Origin: Bacillota bacterium
Lineage (GTDB): Bacteria; Bacillota; Clostridia; Christensenellales; QAND01
Assembly (NCBI GenBank): GCA_003150225.1
Contig: QAND01000031.1
Span: 1-64,000, forward strand
Direction: 5' to 3'
DNA: 64,000 nt
A program made the translations under genes and the position numbers. Below, piece by piece: positions 44,986 to 53,514 of this stretch; the first letter of the stretch is position 1, and the number at the start of each line of letters is the position of its first letter. The notes beneath the pieces were generated by a model. That model was not told the DNA's origin, did not search any database, and worked only from the letters and a program-made list of their open reading frames with translations.

Positions 44986-46227
44986 ATGAGAACAGTGGTG
45001 CCGCTGAAAAAACAGATTGAAATCATAGACAACACCCTGGCGGCTCGGATCCCCGCCATTATCCCGGGAATCATGACGGAGTATGGCTTTGATATGTGGA
45101 TCATCCTTTGCCGGGAATACAACGAGGATCCCATCTATCCTACCATGGTACCTTATCTGTGCTTGACTGCCCGCCGCCTGTCCTGTCTGGTCTTTACCCT
45201 GGAAAAAGGGGTGTTCCATGCCTATCACTTTGGCCGCCCCGATAGCAAAATCGCCAGGCTTTATGAACAGGCCTATACGGATATCACCCGGGATCAACTC
45301 CAGGAGTTGGCGGATTTTATCCAGCGAAAAGATCCCCGGAAGATTGGAGTGAATCTTTCCAAACTTAGCGGCATGAGCGATGGCCTCAGCCACCAGCTTT
45401 ATGAGGATCTCTGCGCCTGCCTTGCGCCGGGATATGCCGAACGGCTGGCATCGGCTTACGAGCTTTCCACCCGTTGGATTGAGACCCGGCTGCCGGAGGA
45501 ACTATCCCGTTATTATAGCGTCTATGCCCTCGCTATGGATATTTGCTTGGAGGCCTATTCCCGTAAGGTGATCATTCCGGGGGTAACCACCACCACCGAG
45601 GTCGAGGAGTGGATCGCACAGGAGATCAATCGGCTGGGCCTTACCTTCTGGTTTAGCCCTCATGTGGATGTGCAGCGCAAGGGCATTCATAAGACTGGAA
45701 GCACCGGCCTTGTGATCCAACAGGGGGATCTGCTCCATTACGATGTGGGAATCAAATACTTTGGCTTGTGTACCGATAGCCAGCGTATGGGCTATGTGCT
45801 CCGGGATGGAGAGCGGGAAGTGCCGGAGTACCTCCGAACAGCCTTTGCCAAGACCTGCCGCTTCCAGGATATTGTGGCGGAGGAGCATATCGCCGGCCGA
45901 ACCGGTAACGATATCCTTCGTCGCTGTTTGGATCGGGCCAAAGCCGAAGGGATTCAAGCCGCTCTTTATAACCATCCCATTGGGTTTTTCGGCCATAGCG
46001 CTGGCACCATCGTAGGGTTATGGGATATGCAGGACGGTATCGGGCCCATGGGGGATTTTCCCCTGCATTACAACACCTGCTATGCCTTGGAACTCAATAC
46101 CGAGAGCGAGCTCGCGGAGTGGGATGGCCAGCGAGTGCGCTTCTCCGCAGAGGAAAGCGTAGCTTTTACCCAGGATGGAAAGCTATCCTATCTGTTTCCA
46201 GGACGGGAGACAATCATTGCCATCTGA
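44986..46227 (+). CDS. M24 family metallopeptidase (Xaa-Pro-like)
   Basis: A 413-residue peptidase of the M24 (creatinase/methionine-aminopeptidase) fold. After an N-terminal substrate-recognition part (about 1-170), metal ligands appear as DVGIKYFGLCTDSQRMGYV (two Asp), HPIGFFGHSAGTIVG (His), YALELNTESEL (Glu) and RVRFSAEESVAF (Glu). All five ligands are present. Ribosome site GCAGGAG. Single gene with a TATACT upstream. It may cleave Xaa-Pro dipeptides; substrate not settled. Confidence 0.88.
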   Translation: MRTVVPLKKQIEIIDNTLAARIPAIIPGIMTEYGFDMWIILCREYNEDPIYPTMVPYLCLTARRLSCLVFTLEKGVFHAYHFGRPDSKIARLYEQAYTDITRDQLQELADFIQRKDPRKIGVNLSKLSGMSDGLSHQLYEDLCACLAPGYAERLASAYELSTRWIETRLPEELSRYYSVYALAMDICLEAYSRKVIIPGVTTTTEVEEWIAQEINRLGLTFWFSPHVDVQRKGIHKTGSTGLVIQQGDLLHYDVGIKYFGLCTDSQRMGYVLRDGEREVPEYLRTAFAKTCRFQDIVAEEHIAGRTGNDILRRCLDRAKAEGIQAALYNHPIGFFGHSAGTIVGLWDMQDGIGPMGDFPLHYNTCYALELNTESELAEWDGQRVRFSAEESVAFTQDGKLSYLFPGRETIIAI

Positions 46228-46232
46228 TTTTA

Positions 46233-46265
46233 TTAAGCGCTCCAGGATTGGAGCGCTTAAATATT
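46233..46265 (+). terminator. Hairpin after M24 peptidase gene
   Basis: TTAAGCGCTCCA pairs with TTGGAGCGCTTAA around a short loop; the following T-run is interrupted (ATATTT), so termination may be partial. Confidence 0.6.
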
Positions 46266-46298
46266 TGGGCATACTGTGTGATGAAAGGAGGGGATTCC

Positions 46299-46619
46299 AT
46301 GGCAACTGTCAATTTGATTTGTGCGGGATTCTTCCTTGTCTTGGCCTATTTAATATGGCGTTTCCACCTGGTTTGGCTCATTGGTGGCTACTATATTCGG
46401 GATCAGGAGCAGCGGAAACAATTTGATATGGAAGCTATTTTAAGGGAGGGAGCTCGGATCAAGCTTTATATGGCTTTGTGTCTTTTGGGATCCAGTCTCT
46501 TGATTTACTATGGCGGCATGAATCCCTTTCAAGGTGGAATGATTGGCTGGGTGCTGGCGGGAACGGTATCCTCCCTGGGCGCCCTTCGCTTTCGGGACTG
46601 GAGCCGCTATCGAAAATAG
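46299..46619 (+). CDS. Small membrane protein, DUF3784-like
   Basis: A 106-residue protein with three hydrophobic segments (about 4-30, 55-75, 80-95) and the intervening WLIGGYYIRDQEQRKQFDMEAI, which resembles the conserved GY-N-x-EE loop of DUF3784. ATG 46299 follows AGGAGGGG; the frame is open upstream through the M24 gene but that part is only overlap. Function unknown. Confidence 0.65.
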   Translation: MATVNLICAGFFLVLAYLIWRFHLVWLIGGYYIRDQEQRKQFDMEAILREGARIKLYMALCLLGSSLLIYYGGMNPFQGGMIGWVLAGTVSSLGALRFRDWSRYRK

Positions 46620-46680
46620 CTTCGGCATGGATTGCTTCCATCGGATAGTTTTCCCATTCATAGGGGCATGATAGTAGAAA

Positions 46681-47034
46681 ATGGGTCATATGAAAAGGGA
46701 AGAGGTGGTCGCCATGTTGGAGGAGGAGAAAAAGCGGGAGGAATATCTGCTGGAAGAACGGCTCACCCTCTTAGAACGGCAGATAGAGCGGTTGAGCCAG
46801 AGCCTGGAGCGGACCCGGTTCTATGATTATGTGGAGCATCTTGACAGCCCCCGGCGTATGCTATGGGGTAATCTAATGGGTGGGATTGCGAAAGGATTGG
46901 GGATGGCGGTAGGCTTTGCGGTACTGGGCGCCCTTTTGATGGCGCTTCTTACCTGGCTTGCAAATGCGAATTTGCCCATCATCGGCCAGTTCATCGCCAA
47001 CATTGTGGAGATGGTTAAGGTATACAGCCAATAA
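46681..47034 (+). CDS. DUF5665 family membrane protein
   Basis: A 117-residue protein: N-terminal charged coiled coil (about 10-47), the family segment FYDYVEHLDSPRRMLWGN, then a Gly-rich hydrophobic stretch (about 65-100) making one or two membrane helices. ATG 46681 lacks a good ribosome site; ATG 46690 (MKREEV) is possible. The DUF5665 gene is found close to lspA in clostridial genomes. Function unknown. Confidence 0.75.
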   Translation: MGHMKREEVVAMLEEEKKREEYLLEERLTLLERQIERLSQSLERTRFYDYVEHLDSPRRMLWGNLMGGIAKGLGMAVGFAVLGALLMALLTWLANANLPIIGQFIANIVEMVKVYSQ

Positions 47035-47055
47035 AGCCGCTGATGGAAGACAAAG

Positions 47056-47066
47056 TATGCTATAAT
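47056..47066 (+). promoter_or_regulatory. Extended -10 element upstream of lspA
   Basis: TATGCTATAAT, with no convincing -35, 32 nt before the lspA start. The same TATGCTATAAT string lies ahead of the pyr leader (48502-48512) and of the HlyD-like gene. Confidence 0.45.
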
Positions 47067-47097
47067 AAACTGATATTTTTTCTTAAAGGGGTAGGGT

Positions 47098-47565
47098 ATG
47101 CTGGAAATACTGCTAGCAGGCGGCGCAATCCTATTGGATCGGATCTCCAAACTCTGGTGCCTGGGATCTCTTAAGCAGATGCCTGGAATGAAGATGGACG
47201 TGATTCCGGGAATTGTGGAATTTCGCTATGTCGAGAACCGGGGCGCGGCCTTTTCCATTCTATCGGGACGCACAGGACTTTTAACGGTGGTCACCGCGCT
47301 TATCATCGCGGGATTGATATTCTATCTGGTGAAATATGGCCGGACAGAATCCCTTTTGGTCCGGATTCTATTGTCCCTGATCATCGGAGGCGCGTTGGGC
47401 AACTTCATCGATAGGATTGTCTATGGTTTTGTTATCGACTTTATCAACCCCACCTTTATTCGGTTTGCGGTGTTCAATGTGGCCGATATTTTCGTTACCT
47501 GCGGCGCCATTCTGCTGGTGTTTGCGGTGCTGTTCCTTCGGCCTAGCAAGAAACAAAATGGATGA
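47098..47565 (+). CDS. lspA: Signal peptidase II (lipoprotein)
   Basis: A 155-residue four-helix membrane aspartyl peptidase that cuts the lipoprotein signal after Lgt action. Catalytic Asp105 (GNFIDR) and Asp130 (FNVADIF), plus the early VENRGAAFSI motif. Overlaps rluD by 8 nt. Complements lgt at 15748. Compared with Bacillus, the order lspA-rluD-(pyrR)-pyrB is kept but pyrR is missing. Confidence 0.95.
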   Translation: MLEILLAGGAILLDRISKLWCLGSLKQMPGMKMDVIPGIVEFRYVENRGAAFSILSGRTGLLTVVTALIIAGLIFYLVKYGRTESLLVRILLSLIIGGALGNFIDRIVYGFVIDFINPTFIRFAVFNVADIFVTCGAILLVFAVLFLRPSKKQNG

Positions 47566-48511
47566 CTTGATTCTTACCATATCAAATACCCTTCATGGAA
47601 AACGCCTGGATGCGGCATTGAGTCAGCTTGCAGCCCTTTCTCGCTCCCAGATCGCGCAGCTGCTGTCCCAGGGCTGCGTTACATCCAACGGCGTTATGGT
47701 GGACAAGCCCAGTCGGAAAGTGAAGGAAGGCGAGACCTACATCCTCCGGCTGCCGGAGCCTAAAGTGGCGGACGCTGTACCGCAGAATCTGCCCCTTCCC
47801 ATCCTGTATCAGGATGAAGATCTGGCGGTGGTCAATAAGCCAAGAGGTATGGCGGTACATCCTTCCCACGGCATTCCAGACGGCACGGTGGTCAATGCCT
47901 GCCTCTACCACCTGGACCATCTTTCCGCCATAGGGGATACCATCCGCCCAGGGATCGTACACCGGTTGGATAAGGACACTACCGGACTGCTGGTGGTGGC
48001 TAAGAACAACGCCGCCCATGAAAACCTGTCGGCTCAGCTCAAGGCCCGTACGGTAAAGCGCACCTATCTTGCCCTGGTTCAGGGGAATATAAAGGAGGAC
48101 GAGGGAGAGATAGAAGCTCCCATCGGCCGGCATCCGGTCCATCGAAAGAAGATGGCAGTGGTACGGGAAGGAGGCCGGTATGCAAAAACGCTCTATCGGG
48201 TGGTGGCTAGGCTCAACGGAAAAACCCTTGTGCGCTGCTCTCTTACCACCGGCCGTACCCATCAGATTCGGGTACATATGGCTTTTATCGGTCATCCTGT
48301 GGTGGGCGATCCGCTCTATGGCGTTCGGAAGGATCCGGGAAGGGGGCAAATGCTCCACGCCTATCGGCTGAGCCTTATCCATCCCAGAACCGGGATGCCC
48401 CTGTCTTTTTATGCGCCTCCGCCAGAGGATTTCATCAAAGCCGTCCGCGCGGCCGGCGGAGAGATGAAATTGCAAAAAAATGGTGTACAGATAGGGGATG
48501 TTATGCTATAA
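47558..48511 (+). CDS. RluA/RluD family pseudouridine synthase
   Basis: A 317-residue enzyme converting uridines of 23S rRNA (Bacillus YlyB-like). An S4 domain (about 1-65: KRLDAALSQLAALSRSQIAQLLSQG) precedes the catalytic domain with HRLDKDTTGLLVVAK, Asp138 being the nucleophile, and TGRTHQIRVH. ATG 47558 is inside the end of lspA. Its 3' end contains the -35 and -10 of the pyr leader. Confidence 0.93.
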   Translation: MDDLILTISNTLHGKRLDAALSQLAALSRSQIAQLLSQGCVTSNGVMVDKPSRKVKEGETYILRLPEPKVADAVPQNLPLPILYQDEDLAVVNKPRGMAVHPSHGIPDGTVVNACLYHLDHLSAIGDTIRPGIVHRLDKDTTGLLVVAKNNAAHENLSAQLKARTVKRTYLALVQGNIKEDEGEIEAPIGRHPVHRKKMAVVREGGRYAKTLYRVVARLNGKTLVRCSLTTGRTHQIRVHMAFIGHPVVGDPLYGVRKDPGRGQMLHAYRLSLIHPRTGMPLSFYAPPPEDFIKAVRAAGGEMKLQKNGVQIGDVML

Positions 48512-48512
48512 T
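48484..48512 (+). promoter_or_regulatory. Promoter of pyr leader and operon
   Basis: TGTACA (48484-48489), 17 nt, TATAAT (48507-48512) with TATGC before the -10; start of transcription near 48519, about 25 nt before the leader ORF. Confidence 0.65.
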
Positions 48513-48543
48513 ATCAAAAATTTGTGAGAAGGGGGCCGGCGCG

Positions 48544-48612
48544 ATGAAATACCGTGAGATGATCCACGCTGAGGGCCGTCCCGCTACCACTGTTTTTGTT
48601 TCAGGAAGCTGA
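48544..48612 (+). CDS. 22-residue pyr leader peptide
   Basis: ATG 48544 has AAGGGGG 8 nt upstream. The frame encodes 22 residues (start MKYREMIHAEG, end VFVSGS) and stops at TGA 48610-48612. The last two sense codons (GGA AGC) are the 5' arm of the terminator hairpin, and the stop codon is in its loop. A U-rich tract (CTGTTTTTGTTTC, 48590-48602) lies just before. This is the geometry of the E. coli pyrBI attenuator: when UTP is low, polymerase pauses at the U-tract, the ribosome catches up and prevents the hairpin. I do not recognise the peptide itself. Confidence 0.7.
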   Translation: MKYREMIHAEGRPATTVFVSGS

Positions 48613-48627
48613 ACGCTTCCTTTTTTT
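48603..48627 (+). terminator. Attenuator of the pyr operon
   Basis: AGGAAGC (48603-48609) pairs with GCTTCCT (48615-48621) around a 5-nt loop, followed by seven T. It is 30 nt before pyrB. A ribosome at the leader stop codon would cover the 5' arm. Confidence 0.8.
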
Positions 48628-48656
48628 ATGCCCGTACCCACGGAAGGAGTGAGGCC

Positions 48657-49589
48657 ATGTTTTCCAATCAACACAAGGATCTGCTGGGCCTGCGTACCGC
48701 CACTCGGGAGGAGATTACCCGGGTGCTGGACCTGGCGGAGGAGATGCGCCAGGTGCTTTTGAGCGATCATAAAAAAACATCGGATCTAGCAGGTAAAAGC
48801 GTGGTAACCCTATTCTACGAGAACAGCACCAGGACCCGCATGTCCTTTGAGCTTGCCAGCAAATATATGGGGGCCAGCAGCGCCAATATGACGGCGACTG
48901 CCAGCAGCGTGCAAAAGGGGGAGACCCTTTTGGATACCGGCGCTACCCTGGATCAGATGGGGGTGGATGTTATCATCATCCGCCACGCCATGAGCGGCGC
49001 GCCCCATCTACTGGCGAAGCATGTCAAGGCTTCTGTGATCAATGCGGGGGACGGGGTTAACGAGCACCCCACGCAGGCCCTGCTTGATCTCTTTACTTTG
49101 CGCCGCCACCTGGGGGATTTATCGGGCAAGAAGGTGGCCATCGTGGGGGATGTCCTCCATAGCCGTGTGGCTCGGAGCAATGCCTATGGACTCCATGCCA
49201 TGGGAGCCCAGGTGGTGTTTGCCGGTCCTACCACCCTGATGCCTGGCGAGGATCTGAGCCCACTTCATGCCCAAGTGGCCGGAAGCGTAGAGGAGGCCGT
49301 CCGAGATGCCGACGCCGTCATGGGACTGCGCATTCAGCGGGAGCGTCAGCACGCAGGATTATTTCCCTCGGTGCGGGAGTATAGCCGTTTCTTTGGCGTA
49401 GGGGAGGAAGTCCTTTCCTTGGCCAAGCCCGGCGCGCTTCTGATGCATCCCGGACCGGTCAACCGAGGGGTGGAACTGACCACTCAGGTGGCTGACGGGG
49501 AACAGAGCGTGATTCGGGAGCAGGTGCAAAACGGCGTTGCTGTTCGGATGGCGCTCTTACAGCTATTGATTCGGAGGGAAGCCCTATGA
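48657..49589 (+). CDS. pyrB: Aspartate carbamoyltransferase catalytic subunit
   Basis: A 310-residue enzyme joining carbamoyl phosphate to aspartate, the first committed step of pyrimidine synthesis. Carbamoyl-phosphate motif FYENSTRTRMSFE and the later DAVMGLRIQRERQ and HPGPVNRGVE are present. No pyrI regulatory subunit follows. Start behind AAGGAG. Its stop overlaps pyrC (ATGA). Confidence 0.96.
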   Translation: MFSNQHKDLLGLRTATREEITRVLDLAEEMRQVLLSDHKKTSDLAGKSVVTLFYENSTRTRMSFELASKYMGASSANMTATASSVQKGETLLDTGATLDQMGVDVIIIRHAMSGAPHLLAKHVKASVINAGDGVNEHPTQALLDLFTLRRHLGDLSGKKVAIVGDVLHSRVARSNAYGLHAMGAQVVFAGPTTLMPGEDLSPLHAQVAGSVEEAVRDADAVMGLRIQRERQHAGLFPSVREYSRFFGVGEEVLSLAKPGALLMHPGPVNRGVELTTQVADGEQSVIREQVQNGVAVRMALLQLLIRREAL

Positions 49590-50875
49590 GAACCATCATC
49601 CAAAATGGAACCATCGTAAATCCCCTTGGGAAAAGCGGTAGATTGGATCTTGTGATCCGGGATGGAAAGGTGGAAGCCATTGCTCCCAGCGTCCAATCCC
49701 AGGCCGGAGACGAATTGATCGACGCCGCGGGTAAGCTGGTATTTCCCGGTTTTGTGGACATGCACTGCCACCTTCGGGATCCTGGCTTCGAATATAAGGA
49801 GGATTTGACCTCTGGTACCCGCTCGGCGGTCATGGGAGGGTTTACCTCGGTGGCCTGTATGCCCAATACCGACCCGGTCCTGGATCATCCCGCTCTCATA
49901 CGGGACCTCATTGCTCGCAGCCGGGAGCTGGGATATGCCAAGGTCTATCCCATCGCCAGCGTCACCAAGGGGCAGAAGGGAAAGGAGCTCAGCGAGTTTG
50001 GCTTGCTACAGGAGGCGGGAGCAGTGGCTTTTTCGGATGACGGCCGGCCGGTATCCAGCAGCCTCACCATGCGAAACGCCCTCAACTACGCCAAGAACTT
50101 CGGCGCCCTTCTCATCTGCCATGAGGAGGATCTGGATCTCCTGGAGGAGGGGGTCATGAACCAGGGGGCCGTCAGTGTGGCCTGCGGATTGAAGGGGATT
50201 CCCGCCTCGGCGGAGGAGATCATGTTGATCCGGGATATCATTCTGGCCCGGGAACTCCATACCAAGGTACATATCGCCCATGTGTCCACCGCCCTGGGAG
50301 TGGAACTGGTACGGTTTGGCAAAGGCCTGGGCGTGGAGGTCACTGCGGAAACCTGTCCCCAGTACTTTTCCCTGACGGACGAACTCCTTATGGATTACGA
50401 TACCAACGCCAAGATCAACCCTCCCCTGCGGACCCAGGCTGATGTAGACGCGATCATTGAAGGGCTTCGGGACGGCACGCTAGACGCCATCGTTACCGAT
50501 CATGCGCCCCATCATGTGGATGATAAGGCGGTGGAGTTCAACCTGGCGGCAAACGGTATGTCGGGATTTGAGACGGCCCTCCCCTTGATTCAAAAAAATC
50601 TAGTGGAGCCGGGGTACCTTTGCTGGGAGGATGTGGTTCGGGCGATGTCCGTCGCTCCCGCCAAGCTTCTGGGAATTCCGGGCGGTGTATTGCAGCCGGG
50701 CGTTGCAGCCGATGTGGTGGTGTACGACCCTAAGATGCCATGGACCGTCACGGCGGATCGGCTATACACCAAGGGAAAGAATACCCCTCTTCTGGGAAGA
50801 GAGCTCGTAGGCCGGGTGGCCTGCGCCTTTACCGATGGCCGGAAAAATGTATGGGAATATGAGGTGGCAAGATGA
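49586..50875 (+). CDS. pyrC: Dihydroorotase
   Basis: A 429-residue class I-type dihydroorotase closing carbamoyl aspartate into dihydroorotate. The metal motif DMHCHLRDPGFEYKEDL holds the two zinc His; AVAFSDDGRPV, HEEDLDLL and TDHAPHHVDDK provide the others. Full length. 4-nt overlaps with pyrB and pyrF give a translationally tight operon. Confidence 0.95.
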   Translation: MRTIIQNGTIVNPLGKSGRLDLVIRDGKVEAIAPSVQSQAGDELIDAAGKLVFPGFVDMHCHLRDPGFEYKEDLTSGTRSAVMGGFTSVACMPNTDPVLDHPALIRDLIARSRELGYAKVYPIASVTKGQKGKELSEFGLLQEAGAVAFSDDGRPVSSSLTMRNALNYAKNFGALLICHEEDLDLLEEGVMNQGAVSVACGLKGIPASAEEIMLIRDIILARELHTKVHIAHVSTALGVELVRFGKGLGVEVTAETCPQYFSLTDELLMDYDTNAKINPPLRTQADVDAIIEGLRDGTLDAIVTDHAPHHVDDKAVEFNLAANGMSGFETALPLIQKNLVEPGYLCWEDVVRAMSVAPAKLLGIPGGVLQPGVAADVVVYDPKMPWTVTADRLYTKGKNTPLLGRELVGRVACAFTDGRKNVWEYEVAR

Positions 50876-51795
50876 TCATAGACCGTTTGAACCGCCGTGT
50901 GGCGGAATTGCGCAACCCCTCCATCGTAGGATTGGATACTCATCTAATGCTGTTGCCCGCCGCTATGGCGGAGCGGGTGGATCATGCGGATCCTATGGGC
51001 TCCGCTGCCGCACTGATTCTGGAATTCAACAAAGGCCTTGTGGATGCCATCGCTGACATCGTGCCCTGTGTTAAGGTTCAGGTGGCCTATTACGAGCAAT
51101 ATGGCTGGCAGGGGATGAAAGCCTTTTGCGAAACTCTCGCCTATGCCAGGCAAAAAGGTCTGATTACCATCGCGGACTGTAAGCGAAACGACATCGGTAG
51201 CACCGCATCGGCTTATGCTAACGCCTATTTGGGTCGTACGCCTTTCCCCCAAGGGGAAATCGCTTCCATGGATGCGGATTTTCTTACGGTAAATGGATAT
51301 TTGGGCTCTGACGGTGTTCTTCCCTTTGTGGAGGCGTGTAAGACCTATGATAAAGGCATCTTTGTCCTAGTAAAGACCAGCAATCCTGGATCTGGAGAGC
51401 TTCAGGACCGTTCTTTGGGAGAGACCACCGTCTTTGAAACCATGGGTGATCTGGTCCAGGCTTGGGGCCGCGAGACGCTTGGAGAGACGGGCTACGCCGC
51501 TGTGGGAGCAGTGGTGGGGGCGACCCATCCCAAGCAGGGGGAGATCCTTCGAAAACGCCTTCCGGAGGTGCCTTTCCTGGTGCCGGGCTACGGCGCGCAG
51601 GGAGCTACGGCGGCAGACCTTTCCGGCCTGTTTGACGCCCGTGGCTTTGGAGCCTATGTGAACTCCAGCCGGGGCATCATTGGCGCCCACAAGAAGAGTG
51701 GTCTGCCCTATGCTGATGCTGCTCGTGATGCGGCCCTTGCCATGGCGGAGGATCTGCGGGGCGCCCTTTCCGCTGTCGGCCGGATGGACTATTAG
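50872..51795 (+). CDS. pyrF: Orotidine 5'-phosphate decarboxylase, type 2
   Basis: A 307-residue OMP decarboxylase of the longer PyrF family. The active-site loop is ITIADCKRNDIGSTASAYA (Asp-x-Lys-x-x-Asp), with GTHPKQGEILRK-like ATHPKQGEILRKRLP and PGYGAQGATA as phosphate-binding parts. Makes UMP. Sits third in the operon, as opposed to near the end in Bacillus. Confidence 0.93.
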   Translation: MIIDRLNRRVAELRNPSIVGLDTHLMLLPAAMAERVDHADPMGSAAALILEFNKGLVDAIADIVPCVKVQVAYYEQYGWQGMKAFCETLAYARQKGLITIADCKRNDIGSTASAYANAYLGRTPFPQGEIASMDADFLTVNGYLGSDGVLPFVEACKTYDKGIFVLVKTSNPGSGELQDRSLGETTVFETMGDLVQAWGRETLGETGYAAVGAVVGATHPKQGEILRKRLPEVPFLVPGYGAQGATAADLSGLFDARGFGAYVNSSRGIIGAHKKSGLPYADAARDAALAMAEDLRGALSAVGRMDY

Positions 51796-51807
51796 GAGGG
51801 AGATCAT

Positions 51808-52596
51808 ATGATGCAGCAGGGAAGCTATCCAGTGGTCTACAACCATGGGGTTGCCCAGGATACCATGCATATGGGCCTTTTGGTGGGTAAAAATCTGGGG
51901 GAGGAGATTACCCCCGGTCGGTTTGTGAACCTAAAAGCTCCTGGCCGTCCGGATTTGATCCTCCGTCGGCCCATCAGCGTCAATAATTATGACGGTGAAA
52001 CCGGTATTCTGGAGTTGGTTTACCAGGTAAAGGGCCAGGGGACTCAGGCTCTTGCTGGATGCCGAGAGGGTGAACTCGTGGATGCCTTGGGGCCTTTGGG
52101 CCATGGTTTTACTCCAAAGGGGGAGCGGAACATCTGGCTGGTGGGAGGCGGCATCGGCGTGGCGCCTCTGCGATATCTGCCCCTATACTATAAAACCGTT
52201 CGGTTTTCCGGGATCTTTGGCTATCGCACGAAGGATTGCATCTACCAACAGGATGATTTATCCGCGTCCCTGGCCTTTGCCGATTTCTATACCGATGATG
52301 GCAGCAATGGAAACCAGGGATTTGTGACCCAGGGCCTTATAAAGCGGCTGGAAAGCCAGCCCGCTCCCGACGCCATCTACGCTTGTGGCCCGGTTCCCAT
52401 GCTGCGGGCCCTAAAGGAACTGATCTTGCCCACCAACATCCCCTGTATGGTATCCATGGAGGAACGGATGGGGTGTGGCACGGGAGTCTGTGTTGCCTGT
52501 ACCTGTCTCATTCAAAAAGATGGGCTGGAAACCCGAAAACGGGTCTGTACTGACGGCCCTGTATTTGACATTGAGGAGGTGGCGCTCCATGGCTGA
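51808..52596 (+). CDS. pyrK: Dihydroorotate dehydrogenase electron-transfer subunit
   Basis: A 262-residue FAD and [2Fe-2S] subunit that lets the class 1B enzyme use NAD+. FAD motif RPISVN, NAD motif GGGIGVAPL, and C-terminal Cys set GCGTGVCVACTC with a later RVCTDGPVF. AGGAGGG precedes the start. Overlaps pyrD by 8 nt. Confidence 0.93.
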   Translation: MMQQGSYPVVYNHGVAQDTMHMGLLVGKNLGEEITPGRFVNLKAPGRPDLILRRPISVNNYDGETGILELVYQVKGQGTQALAGCREGELVDALGPLGHGFTPKGERNIWLVGGGIGVAPLRYLPLYYKTVRFSGIFGYRTKDCIYQQDDLSASLAFADFYTDDGSNGNQGFVTQGLIKRLESQPAPDAIYACGPVPMLRALKELILPTNIPCMVSMEERMGCGTGVCVACTCLIQKDGLETRKRVCTDGPVFDIEEVALHG

Positions 52597-53497
52597 CCTT
52601 TCCGTAAATCTTTGCGGCGTTTCCTTGAAGAATCCCATCATCGCCGCCTCTGGAACCTTCGGGTTTGGCCGGGAGATGGCGGGATATTTCGATCTTTCCC
52701 GTATGGGAGGGATCAGTAGCAAAGGGATTACCCGCCAGCCCCGTCTGGGGAATCCTACGCCTCGCATAGCGGAAACCCCCAGCGGGTGCATCAATAGCGT
52801 AGGGCTGGAGAATCCTGGGGTGGAGGCGTTTTTGAGGATAGAGCTTCCCTATATGAAAACCCTTCAAACCGCCGTCATCGTTAACGTTTCCGGCAGCAGC
52901 CTTGGGGAATACCGGGAGACGGTGGCCATGGTATCGGAGGCCGGCGCCGATATGATCGAACTAAATATCTCTTGCCCCAACATCAAGGGGGGAGGGATGG
53001 CTTTTGGCACCACGCCCCAATCCGCCGCCGAGGTGGTGCGGGAAGTGCGACCCCTTTGTAAGATGCCCCTGATGGTGAAACTGAGCCCGAATGTGGCGGA
53101 CATCGCCGCCATTGCCCGAGCGGTGGAAGGGGAGGGGGCGGACGCTATTTCCCTTATCAACACCCTTTCGGCCATGGCGGTGGATCCCTATACCCGCCGG
53201 CCTATTCTGGCTAGCGTCATGGGGGGACTGTCCGGCCCGGCAGTCAAACCGATTGCCCTTCGGATGGTATATCAGGTAAGCCAAGCGGTTTCCATACCCG
53301 TTGTAGGGTTGGGAGGCGTAACCACCGGCTTGGATGCGGCAGAATTTATGCTTTGTGGAGCCACTGCGGTGATGGTTGGAACGGCAAGCTTGATGGATCC
53401 GTATTCTTGCGATAGAATAATAGCTGAGTTGAACGATTATCTGGATGGGATGGGCATCGCCGCGGCGGCGGAGCTCACCGGCAGCCTGATGGTCTAA
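52589..53497 (+). CDS. pyrD: Dihydroorotate dehydrogenase, class 1B catalytic subunit
   Basis: A 302-residue FMN enzyme oxidising dihydroorotate to orotate. ASGTFGFG, SVGLENPGV, the loop NISCPNIKGGG with the catalytic Cys, and GVTTGLDAAEFMLCGATAVMVGTA are class 1B marks. ATG 52589 is inside the pyrK end with GAGGAGG 5-12 nt upstream; earlier frame is not coding. Works with PyrK. Confidence 0.95.
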   Translation: MADLSVNLCGVSLKNPIIAASGTFGFGREMAGYFDLSRMGGISSKGITRQPRLGNPTPRIAETPSGCINSVGLENPGVEAFLRIELPYMKTLQTAVIVNVSGSSLGEYRETVAMVSEAGADMIELNISCPNIKGGGMAFGTTPQSAAEVVREVRPLCKMPLMVKLSPNVADIAAIARAVEGEGADAISLINTLSAMAVDPYTRRPILASVMGGLSGPAVKPIALRMVYQVSQAVSIPVVGLGGVTTGLDAAEFMLCGATAVMVGTASLMDPYSCDRIIAELNDYLDGMGIAAAAELTGSLMV

Positions 53498-53514
53498 AGA
53501 AGGAGGTAAGGACG

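Noticed and set aside
48519..48656. PyrR-binding loop in the pyr leader
   Set aside because: No sequence fits the UCCNGNGAGGYU pattern well; GATCCACGCTGAGGG is only a partial resemblance, and pyrR is not adjacent.
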